DNA of 5,594 nucleotides, taken from positions 9,818-15,411 of the forward strand of contig SVTU01000020.1 of NCBI GenBank assembly GCA_015063655.1. Direction: 5' to 3'. Every line of letters starts with the position of its first letter. Within the stretch, counting starts at the first letter, position 1. The translations under genes were made by a program, and so were the position numbers. This DNA is from Oscillospiraceae bacterium (GTDB lineage Bacteria; Bacillota; Clostridia; Oscillospirales; CAG-272). The notes below the pieces were generated by a model. It did no database searches, was not told the origin of the DNA, and saw nothing but the letters and a program-made list of their open reading frames with translations. Of this stretch, positions 1 to 5,026 are shown piece after piece.

Positions 1-623
1 GCCGCCACGAGAATATCGGCTCTGCGGCAGACCTCGGCAAGATTCTTGGTGCGGCTGTGGCAGACGGTGACCGTGCCGTTTGCGTGGAGAAGCAGCATAG
101 CCTGGGGCTTGCCAACGATGTTGGAGCGTCCCACAACCACGCATTCCTTGCCTGCGATCTCCACACCGCTTCGCTCCAGCAGGGCCATCACGCCCGCAGG
201 CGTGCAGGGGAGAAAGTCGTAATCGCCGATCATGATCTTACCCACGTTCACAGGGTGGAAGGCATCCACGTCCTTGCGGGGATCAATGCGGAGAATGATC
301 TCGTTTTCGTCCAGATGTCGGGGCAGAGGAAGCTGACACAGAATGCCGTGTATCTTGGGATCGGCGTTGAGGCGGTCCACAAGCTCATTCAGCTCCTGCT
401 GTGTGGTGCTTTCGGGAAGCTCGTAGGCCTCCGAATAGAAGCCGACCTCGTCGCAGGCACGGCGTTTGTTGCGCACGTACACGCAAGAGGCGGGGTCAGA
501 GCCAACGATGATCACGGCAAGACCGGGCTTTACGCCCGTCTGTGCCTCAAAGCGTGCGCTCTCTTCCTTGATTTCGGCACGGATCTGTGCCGATATTGCT
601 TTTCCGTCAATGATAGTTGCCAT
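1..623 (-). CDS. folD: Bifunctional methylenetetrahydrofolate dehydrogenase / methenyltetrahydrofolate cyclohydrolase (3' end cut by window edge)
   Basis: FolD interconverts 5,10-methylene-THF, 5,10-methenyl-THF and 10-formyl-THF in the cytosol, supplying one-carbon units for purines and formyl-Met-tRNA. I translated the minus strand: 207 codons are present out of about 280-300 usual for the family, so the C-terminus lies beyond position 1. Seen motifs are VYVRNKRRACDEVG (residues 48-61, with Y49 and catalytic K53), GILCQLPLP (93-101), KDVDAFHPVNVG (117-128, with D120 matching the conserved active-site Asp), PCTPAGVM (139-146) and the NADP-binding VVGRSNIVGKP (163-173). The ATG at 623 follows GGAG with good spacing (AAAAAGGAGACAAAAAAT upstream). 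It begins 22 nt after the stop of the M16 peptidase gene, so it is probably the third gene of that operon. Identification is firm; whether it has its own promoter is not visible. Confidence 0.97.
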   Translation of the reverse strand, partial: MATIIDGKAISAQIRAEIKEESARFEAQTGVKPGLAVIIVGSDPASCVYVRNKRRACDEVGFYSEAYELPESTTQQELNELVDRLNADPKIHGILCQLPLPRHLDENEIILRIDPRKDVDAFHPVNVGKIMIGDYDFLPCTPAGVMALLERSGVEIAGKECVVVGRSNIVGKPQAMLLLHANGTVTVCHSRTKNLAEVCRRADILVA

Positions 624-645
624 ATTTTTTGTCTCCTTTTTATGA

Positions 646-1941
646 TTATTCCTCGGTGGTTGGGTAAACGACCGAGAGGGTGAGTGTTTCGGGAGCAAAG
701 CAGTGGGTAAAGGCTTCGGCAACGTCCTGCTCCGTTACGCTGTCCAAAACGTCCAAGTAGGAAAACAGCTCGTAGCCGTCAAACACGGCACCGAGAAGAT
801 TGCTTGCGATCCCCTCGGCGGAATCGAATTCCTTGACGAACTCTGCATACATCACACGCTTGGCCCGCACAAAGTCCTCGGTGGGGAAGGGGCGGGAGCG
901 AAGCTCCTCAATATACGCCATGATGCGGTGCAAAACTGCCTCGGGCTCGTCTGCCTCTCCCGCTATGGCGTTAAAGGCAAAGGTGTCGGTGACGGTGTAG
1001 CCGTAGGTCAGCTCGGGTGAGATTAGCCCCGACTCAAACAATTCGTTATACAGCTGCCCCGCACGGCAGAAGATCAGCTCGTTGAGGATCGCCATGCAGG
1101 CATCCTTTTTTTGACGGGCTGTGGGATCTTTGGGTATATCGGTATCCTTGAAGCCGATGTTGAACAGGGGCTTTGAAACCTGCATGTGCTTTTTGACACG
1201 GCTTTGCAGGACGTGCGGCGGCTCGGCTTGCGCCTCGTCCTGCCTGAGCGCGACGGTGGGGGGGAGGTCAGTGGGCAGGCACTCGTCCGCTATGGTCAGG
1301 ATCTCCTCGGTCGATACGTCGCCGCACACCACAAGCGCCATGTTGTCGGGACGGTAGAAGGTGTGGTAGCAGTCGTACAGCAGGTCGGGGGTGATCTGTC
1401 CGATCGAGGCGAGCGTGCCGCAGATGTTACGGCGCACGCTGTGCGTATGGTACAAGCCCTCCAGCATGCCGTAATAGCAGGCCTCGGCGGGACTGTCCTC
1501 GTACATGCCGATCTCTTGGGCGATAATATCCCGCTCCTGCGCTACGTTGTGCTCGGTAAAGTGAGGGTGATTGACAAAGCAGAGAAGCTCGCGCAGGGAG
1601 TCGCCGAAGCGGTCGGTGCAGCTGAACAGATAGACGGTTCGGTTCACCGAGGTGTAGGCGTTGGCATCTGCCCCGTATTCGGAAAAGCGTTCAAAGGAGT
1701 CGCTTCCGTCCTCGTTGGCAAACAGCTTATGCTCCAAAAAATGGGCGATGCCGTCGGGCACGGTGTGTGCCTTGCCGTCAAGGTAAAAGGTGCTGTCCAC
1801 AGAGCCGTAGCGTGTACCGTACATGGCATACACCGTGCTGAGCTTTTTCTTGAAAACGTAGATGGGCAGACCGCTTTTGTGTATGATACACTCGTAACGC
1901 TCCCGCAACCGAGAGCTGCAAAATTCGGTTTTATTCTTCAT
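646..1941 (-). CDS. M16 family zinc metallopeptidase, catalytic subunit (YmfH type)
   Basis: A 431-residue member of the M16B (processing peptidase-like) family. The inverted zinc motif HFLEH lies at residues 67-71, and the downstream helix QERDIIAQE (135-143) supplies the likely third zinc ligand E143, 72 residues after the second His. The active-site set therefore looks intact. There is no signal peptide or membrane segment, so it is probably cytosolic. Length matches B. subtilis YmfH (about 430). The frame is open further upstream to 2046, but the ATG at 1941 is preferred: AGGAGGGT sits 6 nt before it, and the protein then starts MKNKTEF as expected for the family. This start overlaps the end of the upstream M16-like gene by 11 nt, which implies translational coupling. 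Current database naming links the YmfF/YmfH pair to EF-P aminopentanol modification in Bacillus; substrate and role here are unknown. Confidence 0.93.
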   Translation of the reverse strand: MKNKTEFCSSRLRERYECIIHKSGLPIYVFKKKLSTVYAMYGTRYGSVDSTFYLDGKAHTVPDGIAHFLEHKLFANEDGSDSFERFSEYGADANAYTSVNRTVYLFSCTDRFGDSLRELLCFVNHPHFTEHNVAQERDIIAQEIGMYEDSPAEACYYGMLEGLYHTHSVRRNICGTLASIGQITPDLLYDCYHTFYRPDNMALVVCGDVSTEEILTIADECLPTDLPPTVALRQDEAQAEPPHVLQSRVKKHMQVSKPLFNIGFKDTDIPKDPTARQKKDACMAILNELIFCRAGQLYNELFESGLISPELTYGYTVTDTFAFNAIAGEADEPEAVLHRIMAYIEELRSRPFPTEDFVRAKRVMYAEFVKEFDSAEGIASNLLGAVFDGYELFSYLDVLDSVTEQDVAEAFTHCFAPETLTLSVVYPTTEE

Positions 1942-3223
1942 CGTCACCCTCCTCGCTCGGAAGCGTGCCGTGCAAAAAGTATACGGCATCCTTTTGCCAC
2001 GTGCGTGCGGCCGCTGCCACCTGCTCGGGTGTGACGAGACATACACGCTTAACGGTATCCTCTATGGTGTCCTCAATGCCAAACAGCTGTCGCACGGTGT
2101 AGAAGCTGTGCAGGTCGAAGGGATTGTCGGGCATTTGGCGGTAAGCATTGCACAGAGAGAGCTTGGCGGCCGCCAGCTCAGCTTCGCTGAAGGCACCGTC
2201 CTTTGTTGCCTGCCATTGCTTGTCGATCTCCGCCTCAGTAACGCTGCGCTTATCGGGCTCGATGCCTGCGCATACGAACAGATGACCCGACAGGGCATGG
2301 TAGGAGGACGAGCAGTGATAGCACAGTCCCATGCGCTCCCGCACGTTCAGAAACAGCTTGGAGGCAGGCGAGCCGCCAAACAGCTCGTTGGCCACGAGAT
2401 GGGCAGGATAGTCGGCATCCGCCATGCATGCGCCCGTGCGAAAGCCGATGACCAGCTTGCCTTGGCGAACGGGCATGCGGTCGGTGCGCTCACAGAGACC
2501 GCTGGGGCGCTCGGGATTCATGGCGGGCCTTGCGACAGCGTTGGTGCCAAGTGTGCCGAAATATCGCTCGCATAGGCTAACGATACGCTCCTCTGTCTCC
2601 GAGCCAACGTAAAAGATGCGAAGTTCGGCATCTCGGAGAATGCGGCGGTAGGCATCGTAAAGCGTGCGGCTGTCCATGGCCGACACCGTATCGAGAAGCT
2701 CGTCCGCCGTGGGATAGTCACGGTCTGTCTCGTACAGCATCTCGTGGCATCTTGCCAGCGCATAGGCACGGGGGTTGTTGATTTCGGCACGAAGGGCGTC
2801 GCATACGTTTTGCTTCTCCTTCTCAAGAGCCGAGACAGGGAAGGCATTCTGCTCTGCGATCGGGTGCAAAAGAAGCTGGGATATGACCTCGCAGACCCCG
2901 TCAAGGACGTCTGTTTTGTCGGGAATATAGGTGCTGTCAAGCAGCTCTGCACAGATCTGTATGGCCTCGGTGCGCCCGAAATGGGTGGACTTGATCTCCA
3001 CGAAGGAGGCGTACAGCTCGTCTAGACGGCGGTTGAGTGCTTGCGAGGAGGGGTATTTCTCACAGCCTCGGCGCAGCATGCCGCACAGCAAAAGAGAGGC
3101 ACTCACAAGCTCGGCGCGTCGGGGCAGTGAGAGCGTGACAGCGAGCATGCCTGTCTTAAAGGTGTCGGTGTGTATGACGGACAGGGGGGAGCCGTTTTTG
3201 ATGTGAAGAGAAAGGGGCGTCAT
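1931..3223 (-). CDS. M16 peptidase-like protein, non-catalytic partner (YmfF type)
   Basis: A 430-residue M16-family protein of the same length class as its neighbour, but without HxxEH: the region where the zinc motif would sit reads LSLPRRAELVSASLLLCGML (residues 31-50). It keeps the C-terminal-domain motif NVRERMGLCYHCSSSY (293-308), including the Arg/Tyr pair (R295, Y302) that M16B proteins use to bind peptide. Known M16B systems often work as a catalytic plus a non-catalytic subunit, so a heterodimer with the product of 646-1941 is the natural inference. It is the first gene of the operon. The ATG at 3223 has GAGGTT 7 nt upstream, and a TATAAT lies about 35 nt upstream of the start. No signal peptide is seen. 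Confidence in family is high; the partner role is inferred from the missing metal motif and the gene pairing. Confidence 0.9.
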   Translation of the reverse strand: MTPLSLHIKNGSPLSVIHTDTFKTGMLAVTLSLPRRAELVSASLLLCGMLRRGCEKYPSSQALNRRLDELYASFVEIKSTHFGRTEAIQICAELLDSTYIPDKTDVLDGVCEVISQLLLHPIAEQNAFPVSALEKEKQNVCDALRAEINNPRAYALARCHEMLYETDRDYPTADELLDTVSAMDSRTLYDAYRRILRDAELRIFYVGSETEERIVSLCERYFGTLGTNAVARPAMNPERPSGLCERTDRMPVRQGKLVIGFRTGACMADADYPAHLVANELFGGSPASKLFLNVRERMGLCYHCSSSYHALSGHLFVCAGIEPDKRSVTEAEIDKQWQATKDGAFSEAELAAAKLSLCNAYRQMPDNPFDLHSFYTVRQLFGIEDTIEDTVKRVCLVTPEQVAAAARTWQKDAVYFLHGTLPSEEGDDEE

Positions 3224-3257
3224 GTCGAACCTCGCTTTGCTTCATATTCTGCTTACC

Positions 3258-3290
3258 ATTATATCCTATATTTGTGACGGTTTTATCACG
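3258..3290 (-). promoter_or_regulatory. Probable sigma-A promoter of the M16/folD operon
   Basis: Read on the minus strand there is a perfect TATAAT (3263 down to 3258) ending 34 nt before the ATG at 3223, giving a leader of about 28 nt with a ribosome binding site. The -35 side is weak: GTGATA is the best match but would need a 20-nt spacer, and at 17-18 nt only an AT-rich ATAAAA/GATAAA is found. It may need an activator or be a low-level promoter. Confidence 0.5.
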
Positions 3291-3341
3291 AATTTATTAA
3301 CGAACTATATCCGAGAGGGACGGAATGGGTGCGAAAGAGAA

Positions 3342-3399
3342 AATAATTCGAAAAAAATGAAAAAAAGTGTTGACAAGGCATTTACCGATGTGGTATAAT
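3342..3399 (+). promoter_or_regulatory. Strong sigma-A promoter with A-tract UP element, upstream of rplU
   Basis: A perfect TTGACA (3370-3375) and perfect TATAAT (3394-3399) are separated by 18 nt, with a TG-G extended -10 (TGGTATAAT). Runs of A at 3351-3357 and 3360-3366 sit directly upstream of the -35, as in UP elements of clostridial rRNA and tRNA promoters. Transcription should start near 3406, giving a leader of nearly 80 nt before the GTG at 3484. The same module recurs before the tRNA genes. Confidence 0.9.
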
Positions 3400-3405
3400 A
3401 ATTTG

Positions 3406-3471
3406 CCGCATAAAATCGGGCTTTTTAAGTGCGCTTTGCGCCGCCTGCTTTAGCGAGTCTAAAATGAAAGA
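3406..3471 (+). promoter_or_regulatory. Candidate ribosomal protein L21 leader in the rplU 5' UTR
   Basis: The long untranslated leader holds a tight hairpin GCGC-TTT-GCGC (3431-3441), flanked by TAAG (3426-3429) and CTTTA (3448-3452) that can extend the pairing around an internal loop. An L21-binding autoregulatory leader is known upstream of rplU in Bacillota, and both position and size fit. I recognise it from context and local pairing rather than from a covariance match, so it is provisional. Confidence 0.5.
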
Positions 3472-3483
3472 GAGGTGCTTTTC

Positions 3484-3795
3484 GTGTTCGCAATTTTGGA
3501 AACAGGCGGAAAGCAGTACAAGGTCAACGAGGGGGACGTCATTTTCGTTGAAAAGCTCAACGTTGCCGAGGGCGACGAGATCAAGTTTGATTGCATCAAG
3601 GCAATCTCGCTTGGCGACAGCTTCAAGGTTGGTGCTCCTAACGTAGAGGGTGCCGTTGTTACCGCAAAGGTCATTGCCAACGGTAAGGGCAAGAAGATCT
3701 ATGTAATGAAGTACAAGTCGAAGAAAAACGAGAAGAAGAAGATCGGACACAGACAGCCTTACACCAAGGTTCAGATCACGTCCATTGTTGGCTGA
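3484..3795 (+). CDS. rplU: 50S ribosomal protein L21
   Basis: A 103-residue protein beginning MFAILETGGKQYKV, the hallmark N-terminus of L21, and ending with the basic stretch KYKSKKNEKKKIGHRQPYT typical of the family C-terminus. L21 binds 23S rRNA in the 50S subunit. The start is GTG at 3484: GAGGTG (3472-3477) lies 6 nt before it, and the length then equals the usual 103 residues. Another in-frame GTG at 3475 falls inside that ribosome binding site and is rejected. It is the first gene of the L21-Prp-L27 operon, followed by prp after 5 nt. Expression is probably controlled by the strong promoter at 3370 and by the leader. Confidence 0.97.
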   Translation: MFAILETGGKQYKVNEGDVIFVEKLNVAEGDEIKFDCIKAISLGDSFKVGAPNVEGAVVTAKVIANGKGKKIYVMKYKSKKNEKKKIGHRQPYTKVQITSIVG

Positions 3796-3800
3796 TTGAC

Positions 3801-4160
3801 ATGACCAAGATCGTTTTTTTCAGAAGCGGCGGCGTGTATTACGGCTTTGAGGAGATCGGTCATACCGGATTTGGAGAAGCGGGAGATGACATTCTTTGTG
3901 CGGCCCTGTCCGCCATGACGATGCTGATCATCAATACCGTGGAGGTTGCCTACGCATCGGATATTGATTATTCGATCGATGAGGGAGCCACGCACATCCG
4001 TGTGCGCTCGAAGGCGGCTTTGCCCGAATTTGAAGAGGACGAGCGTAAGCGCTATGCAGTCTCGGGACTGTTTTTATCGTATTTCTACCAACTGAACGAC
4101 ATGCTTGAGGAGTATTACGACTATCTTGACGTAGAGGTCAAGGATACCGAGTATGTCTGA
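3801..4160 (+). CDS. prp: Prp, ribosomal-processing cysteine protease (YsxB family)
   Basis: A 119-residue protein of the usual Prp length (about 105-120). The catalytic pair is visible as GH21 and DDILC33AALS, with the 11-residue gap between His and Cys seen in Staphylococcus aureus Prp (H22/C34). In that system Prp cuts the N-terminal extension from ribosomal protein L27, and the target gene is the next one here. The start codon lies 5 nt after the rplU stop and has no clear Shine-Dalgarno sequence of its own, so translation is probably coupled to rplU and lower than that of the ribosomal proteins. The C-terminal half (EDERKRYAVSGLFLSYFYQL) fits the helical part of the fold. Gene identity is strongly supported by motif, size and position. 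Confidence 0.96.
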   Translation: MTKIVFFRSGGVYYGFEEIGHTGFGEAGDDILCAALSAMTMLIINTVEVAYASDIDYSIDEGATHIRVRSKAALPEFEEDERKRYAVSGLFLSYFYQLNDMLEEYYDYLDVEVKDTEYV

Positions 4161-4195
4161 AACACACTTATTACATTGAATGGAGGTAACGTTTC

Positions 4196-4474
4196 ATGCT
4201 GAAGCTTAGTTTGCAGTTCTTTGCTCATAAAAAGGGTGTAGGTTCCACCAAGAACGGTCGTGACAGTGAGTCTAAGCGCCTTGGCGTTAAGAAGGCTGAC
4301 GGTCAGGCAGTGGTTGCCGGCAACATCATCGTTAGACAAAGAGGTACGGCTATCCATCCCGGTAACAACGTGGGCATGGGTAAGGACCACACGCTCTTTG
4401 CTCTGATTGACGGCAGTGTCAAGTTTGAGCAGATGACCAAGGACAAGAAGCAGGTTAGCGTATACGCTGACTAA
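4196..4474 (+). CDS. rpmA: 50S ribosomal protein L27, with Prp-cleaved N-terminal extension
   Basis: A 92-residue L27. It starts with the extension MLKLSLQFF followed by AHKKGVGSTKNGRDSESKRL, where mature L27 normally begins at A10; the F9-A10 junction is the known Prp cleavage site in Bacillota. The N-terminal tail of mature L27 reaches the peptidyl-transferase centre, so uncut L27 would block it, which explains the neighbouring protease gene. Further family signatures are GNIIVRQRGTAIHPGNNVG and GKDHTLFALIDG. GGAGGT (4182-4187) lies 8 nt before the ATG, much stronger than the site for prp. The gene often found next in Bacillota, obg, is absent; a hairpin and tRNA genes follow. Confidence 0.98.
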   Translation: MLKLSLQFFAHKKGVGSTKNGRDSESKRLGVKKADGQAVVAGNIIVRQRGTAIHPGNNVGMGKDHTLFALIDGSVKFEQMTKDKKQVSVYAD

Positions 4475-4483
4475 TGATGCTTT

Positions 4484-4517
4484 AACAAAGGGGATGCGGT
4501 ATTGCATCCCCTTTGTT
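4484..4517 (+). terminator. Hairpin after rpmA, probable terminator of the rplU operon
   Basis: A perfect 14-bp stem (4484-4497 with 4504-4517, core AAAGGGGATGC / GCATCCCCTTT) closes a 6-nt loop GGTATT, ten nt after the rpmA stop. The tail after the stem is GTACCAC rather than a T-run; the only T-tracts (TTT and TT) are in the distal stem. It may terminate imperfectly or mainly protect the 3' end, allowing some read-through into the tRNA genes. Confidence 0.7.
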
Positions 4518-4555
4518 GTACCACAAAAAGGCAAAAAGAAAAAAGAATTTTTTTC

Positions 4556-4593
4556 AAAAAAGTGTTGACAAGGGGTATGATTTGTGGTATAAT
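4556..4593 (+). promoter_or_regulatory. Strong sigma-A promoter of the tRNA-Met / tRNA-Glu unit
   Basis: A perfect TTGACA (4565-4570) and perfect TATAAT (4588-4593) are spaced by 17 nt, with an extended TGG before the -10 and an AT-rich block with A-tracts upstream (about 4536-4561). The expected start near 4600 is 12 nt before the first tRNA. It shares 18 nt across the -35 and 14 nt across the -10 with the rplU promoter at 3361-3401. Confidence 0.92.
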
Positions 4594-4611
4594 AATCGGG
4601 CGTCAAGCAAT

Positions 4612-4688
4612 GGCGGGATAGCTCAGTTGGCTAGAGCAACCGGTTCATACCCGGTAGGTCATGGGTTCAAGTCCAATTCCCGCTACCA
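4612..4688 (+). tRNA. tRNA-Met (anticodon CAT), elongator type
   Basis: A 77-nt cloverleaf with encoded CCA. The acceptor GGCGGGA (4612-4618) pairs with TCCCGCT (4678-4684), giving a G1-U72 wobble as in the B. subtilis elongator tRNA-Met. The D stem is GCTC/GAGC, the anticodon stem ACCGG/CCGGT, and the loop TTCATAC places CAT at 4646-4648. The TTCATACCC context and the paired, wobble-closed acceptor separate it from initiator tRNA, which has a mismatched 1-72 pair, and from tRNA-Ile2. One oddity is the T stem ATGGG/CCAAT, which has a G51-A63 mismatch. It abuts the next tRNA with no spacer. Confidence 0.95.
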
Positions 4689-4763
4689 GGCCCGTTGGTC
4701 AAGCGGCTAAGACACCGCCCTTTCACGGCGGTAACGGGAGTTCGATTCTCCCACGGGTCACCA
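4689..4763 (+). tRNA. tRNA-Glu (anticodon TTC)
   Basis: A 75-nt cloverleaf with encoded CCA (4761-4763). The acceptor GGCCCGT (4689-4695) pairs with ACGGGTC (4753-4759). The anticodon stem is CCGCC/GGCGG with loop CTTTCAC, putting TTC at 4722-4724. The T arm is GGGAG-TTCGATT-CTCCC. Its first base follows directly on the CCA of tRNA-Met, so the pair is co-transcribed and cut apart by processing. Its 3' end (4737-4763) is also part of the inverted repeats downstream. Confidence 0.97.
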
Positions 4764-4799
4764 TGCAAAAGAGCACCGCGTGACGGTGCTCTTTTGCAT
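4763..4799 (+). terminator. Intrinsic terminator of the tRNA unit
   Basis: A stem starts at the last base of the tRNA-Glu CCA: GC-rich core GAGCACCG / CGGTGCTC around loop CGTGA (4779-4783), preceded by AAAA and followed by TTTT, for 16 perfect pairs in all. The A-run/T-run arrangement makes it usable on both strands. The pairing continues outward into the tRNA; see the palindrome entry. Confidence 0.85.
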
Positions 4800-4811
4800 G
4801 GTGACCCGTGG
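4765..4811. repeat. Direct repeat, copy 1 (terminator hairpin plus antisense tRNA-Glu end)
   Basis: This 47-nt segment recurs at 4953-4999 with two differences, both in the hairpin loop (CGTGA against CACGA). The two copies lie 188 nt apart, start to start, and flank a 141-nt structured segment. Confidence 0.9.
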
Positions 4812-4952
4812 AGTGACTCGGCGAGACACGCCGTAGGCGTGTGGGAGTTCGCATGTTGCGAGTAAAGCGACGTAAGCTCGCTTAACGTCGCTACGAGCAA
4901 ACATATTCGCGAAGCGAAATTCTCCGAACAATCGAATACTTCCGATGTGACA
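4812..4952. repeat. 141-nt palindrome-rich segment between the direct repeats, candidate small interspersed element
   Basis: No credible gene lies here; open frames across it are shadows of repeats and antisense tRNA. It holds a short hairpin ACACGCC-GTA-GGCGTGT (4826-4842) and a long imperfect palindrome at 4844-4925. The core of the latter is AGCGACGT (4866-4873) against ACGTCGCT (4885-4892) with AAG/CTT inside; outward come TGC/GCA, ATGT/ACAT, TTCGC/GCGAA and GGAG/CTCC with small bulges. Dense secondary structure, no coding content and flanking repeats resemble REP-like or MITE-like elements of bacteria, but no transposase is present and a family cannot be assigned. Confidence 0.55.
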
Positions 4953-4999
4953 GCAAAAGAGCACCGCACGACGGTGCTCTTTTGCATGGTGACCCGTGG
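4953..4999. repeat. Direct repeat, copy 2 (second terminator-like hairpin plus antisense tRNA-Glu end)
   Basis: 45 of 47 positions match copy 1. The hairpin is GCAAAAGAGCACCG / CGGTGCTCTTTTGC around loop CACGA. Unlike copy 1, its left arm is not preceded by tRNA sequence, while on the right the antisense tRNA-Glu match runs further, to 5013. On the minus strand it reads as the tRNA-Glu 3' end followed by the same terminator. Confidence 0.9.
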
Positions 5000-5013
5000 G
5001 AGAATCGAACTCC
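4987..5013 (-). pseudogene. Inverted 3' remnant of tRNA-Glu (T arm, acceptor strand and CCA only)
   Basis: These 27 nt are the exact reverse complement of 4737-4763, the T arm, acceptor 3' strand and CCA of tRNA-Glu. The D and anticodon arms are missing: from 5014 the sequence is unrelated. Together with the hairpin it forms a 42-nt perfect inverted repeat (4737-4778 with 4972-5013). It cannot make a functional tRNA. It may be a remnant of a second tRNA gene in opposite orientation or part of a repeat that carries this end. Confidence 0.8.
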
Positions 5014-5026
5014 TCAAAATAGTGAA

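Larger units (their letters stand above)
4751..4811. repeat. 61-nt perfect palindrome joining the tRNA-Glu 3' end to the terminator
   Basis: Positions 4751-4778 and 4784-4811 are exact reverse complements (28 bp) around a 5-nt loop. The left arm includes the 3' acceptor strand and CCA of tRNA-Glu; the right arm carries a 13-nt antisense copy of it (TGGTGACCCGTGG, 4799-4811). A terminator needs only the inner part, so the extension into the tRNA gene calls for another explanation. Confidence 0.9.

Noticed and set aside
57..2034. Long plus-strand frames opposite folD and the M16 genes (for example 57-683 and 1186-2034)
   Set aside because: They are complements of genes with clear family motifs on the minus strand.
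1942..2046. N-terminal extension of the catalytic M16 protein by 35 residues to an ATG at 2046
   Set aside because: It would overlap the upstream gene by over 100 nt, has an Arg-rich sequence foreign to the family, and the ATG at 1941 has a strong ribosome binding site.
4765..4999. CRISPR array
   Set aside because: Only two repeat copies with a 141-nt interval, no regular spacers and no cas genes.
4751..5013. Integration site (attL/attR) of a prophage or genomic island at tRNA-Glu
   Set aside because: Attachment sites would give a direct repeat of the tRNA end in sense orientation with an integrase between or nearby. Here the tRNA copies are inverted, only 141 nt lie between the repeats, and no integrase is in the window.
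4987..5013. A functional second tRNA-Glu on the minus strand
   Set aside because: Only the T arm, acceptor strand and CCA are present; D and anticodon arms are absent.
4667..5017. Minus-strand open frame of 116 codons across the tRNAs and repeats (and a similar one at 4758-4964)
   Set aside because: It is antisense to tRNA-Glu and runs through hairpins and palindromes; such frames arise from tRNA complements and are often annotated by mistake. No ribosome binding site is seen.
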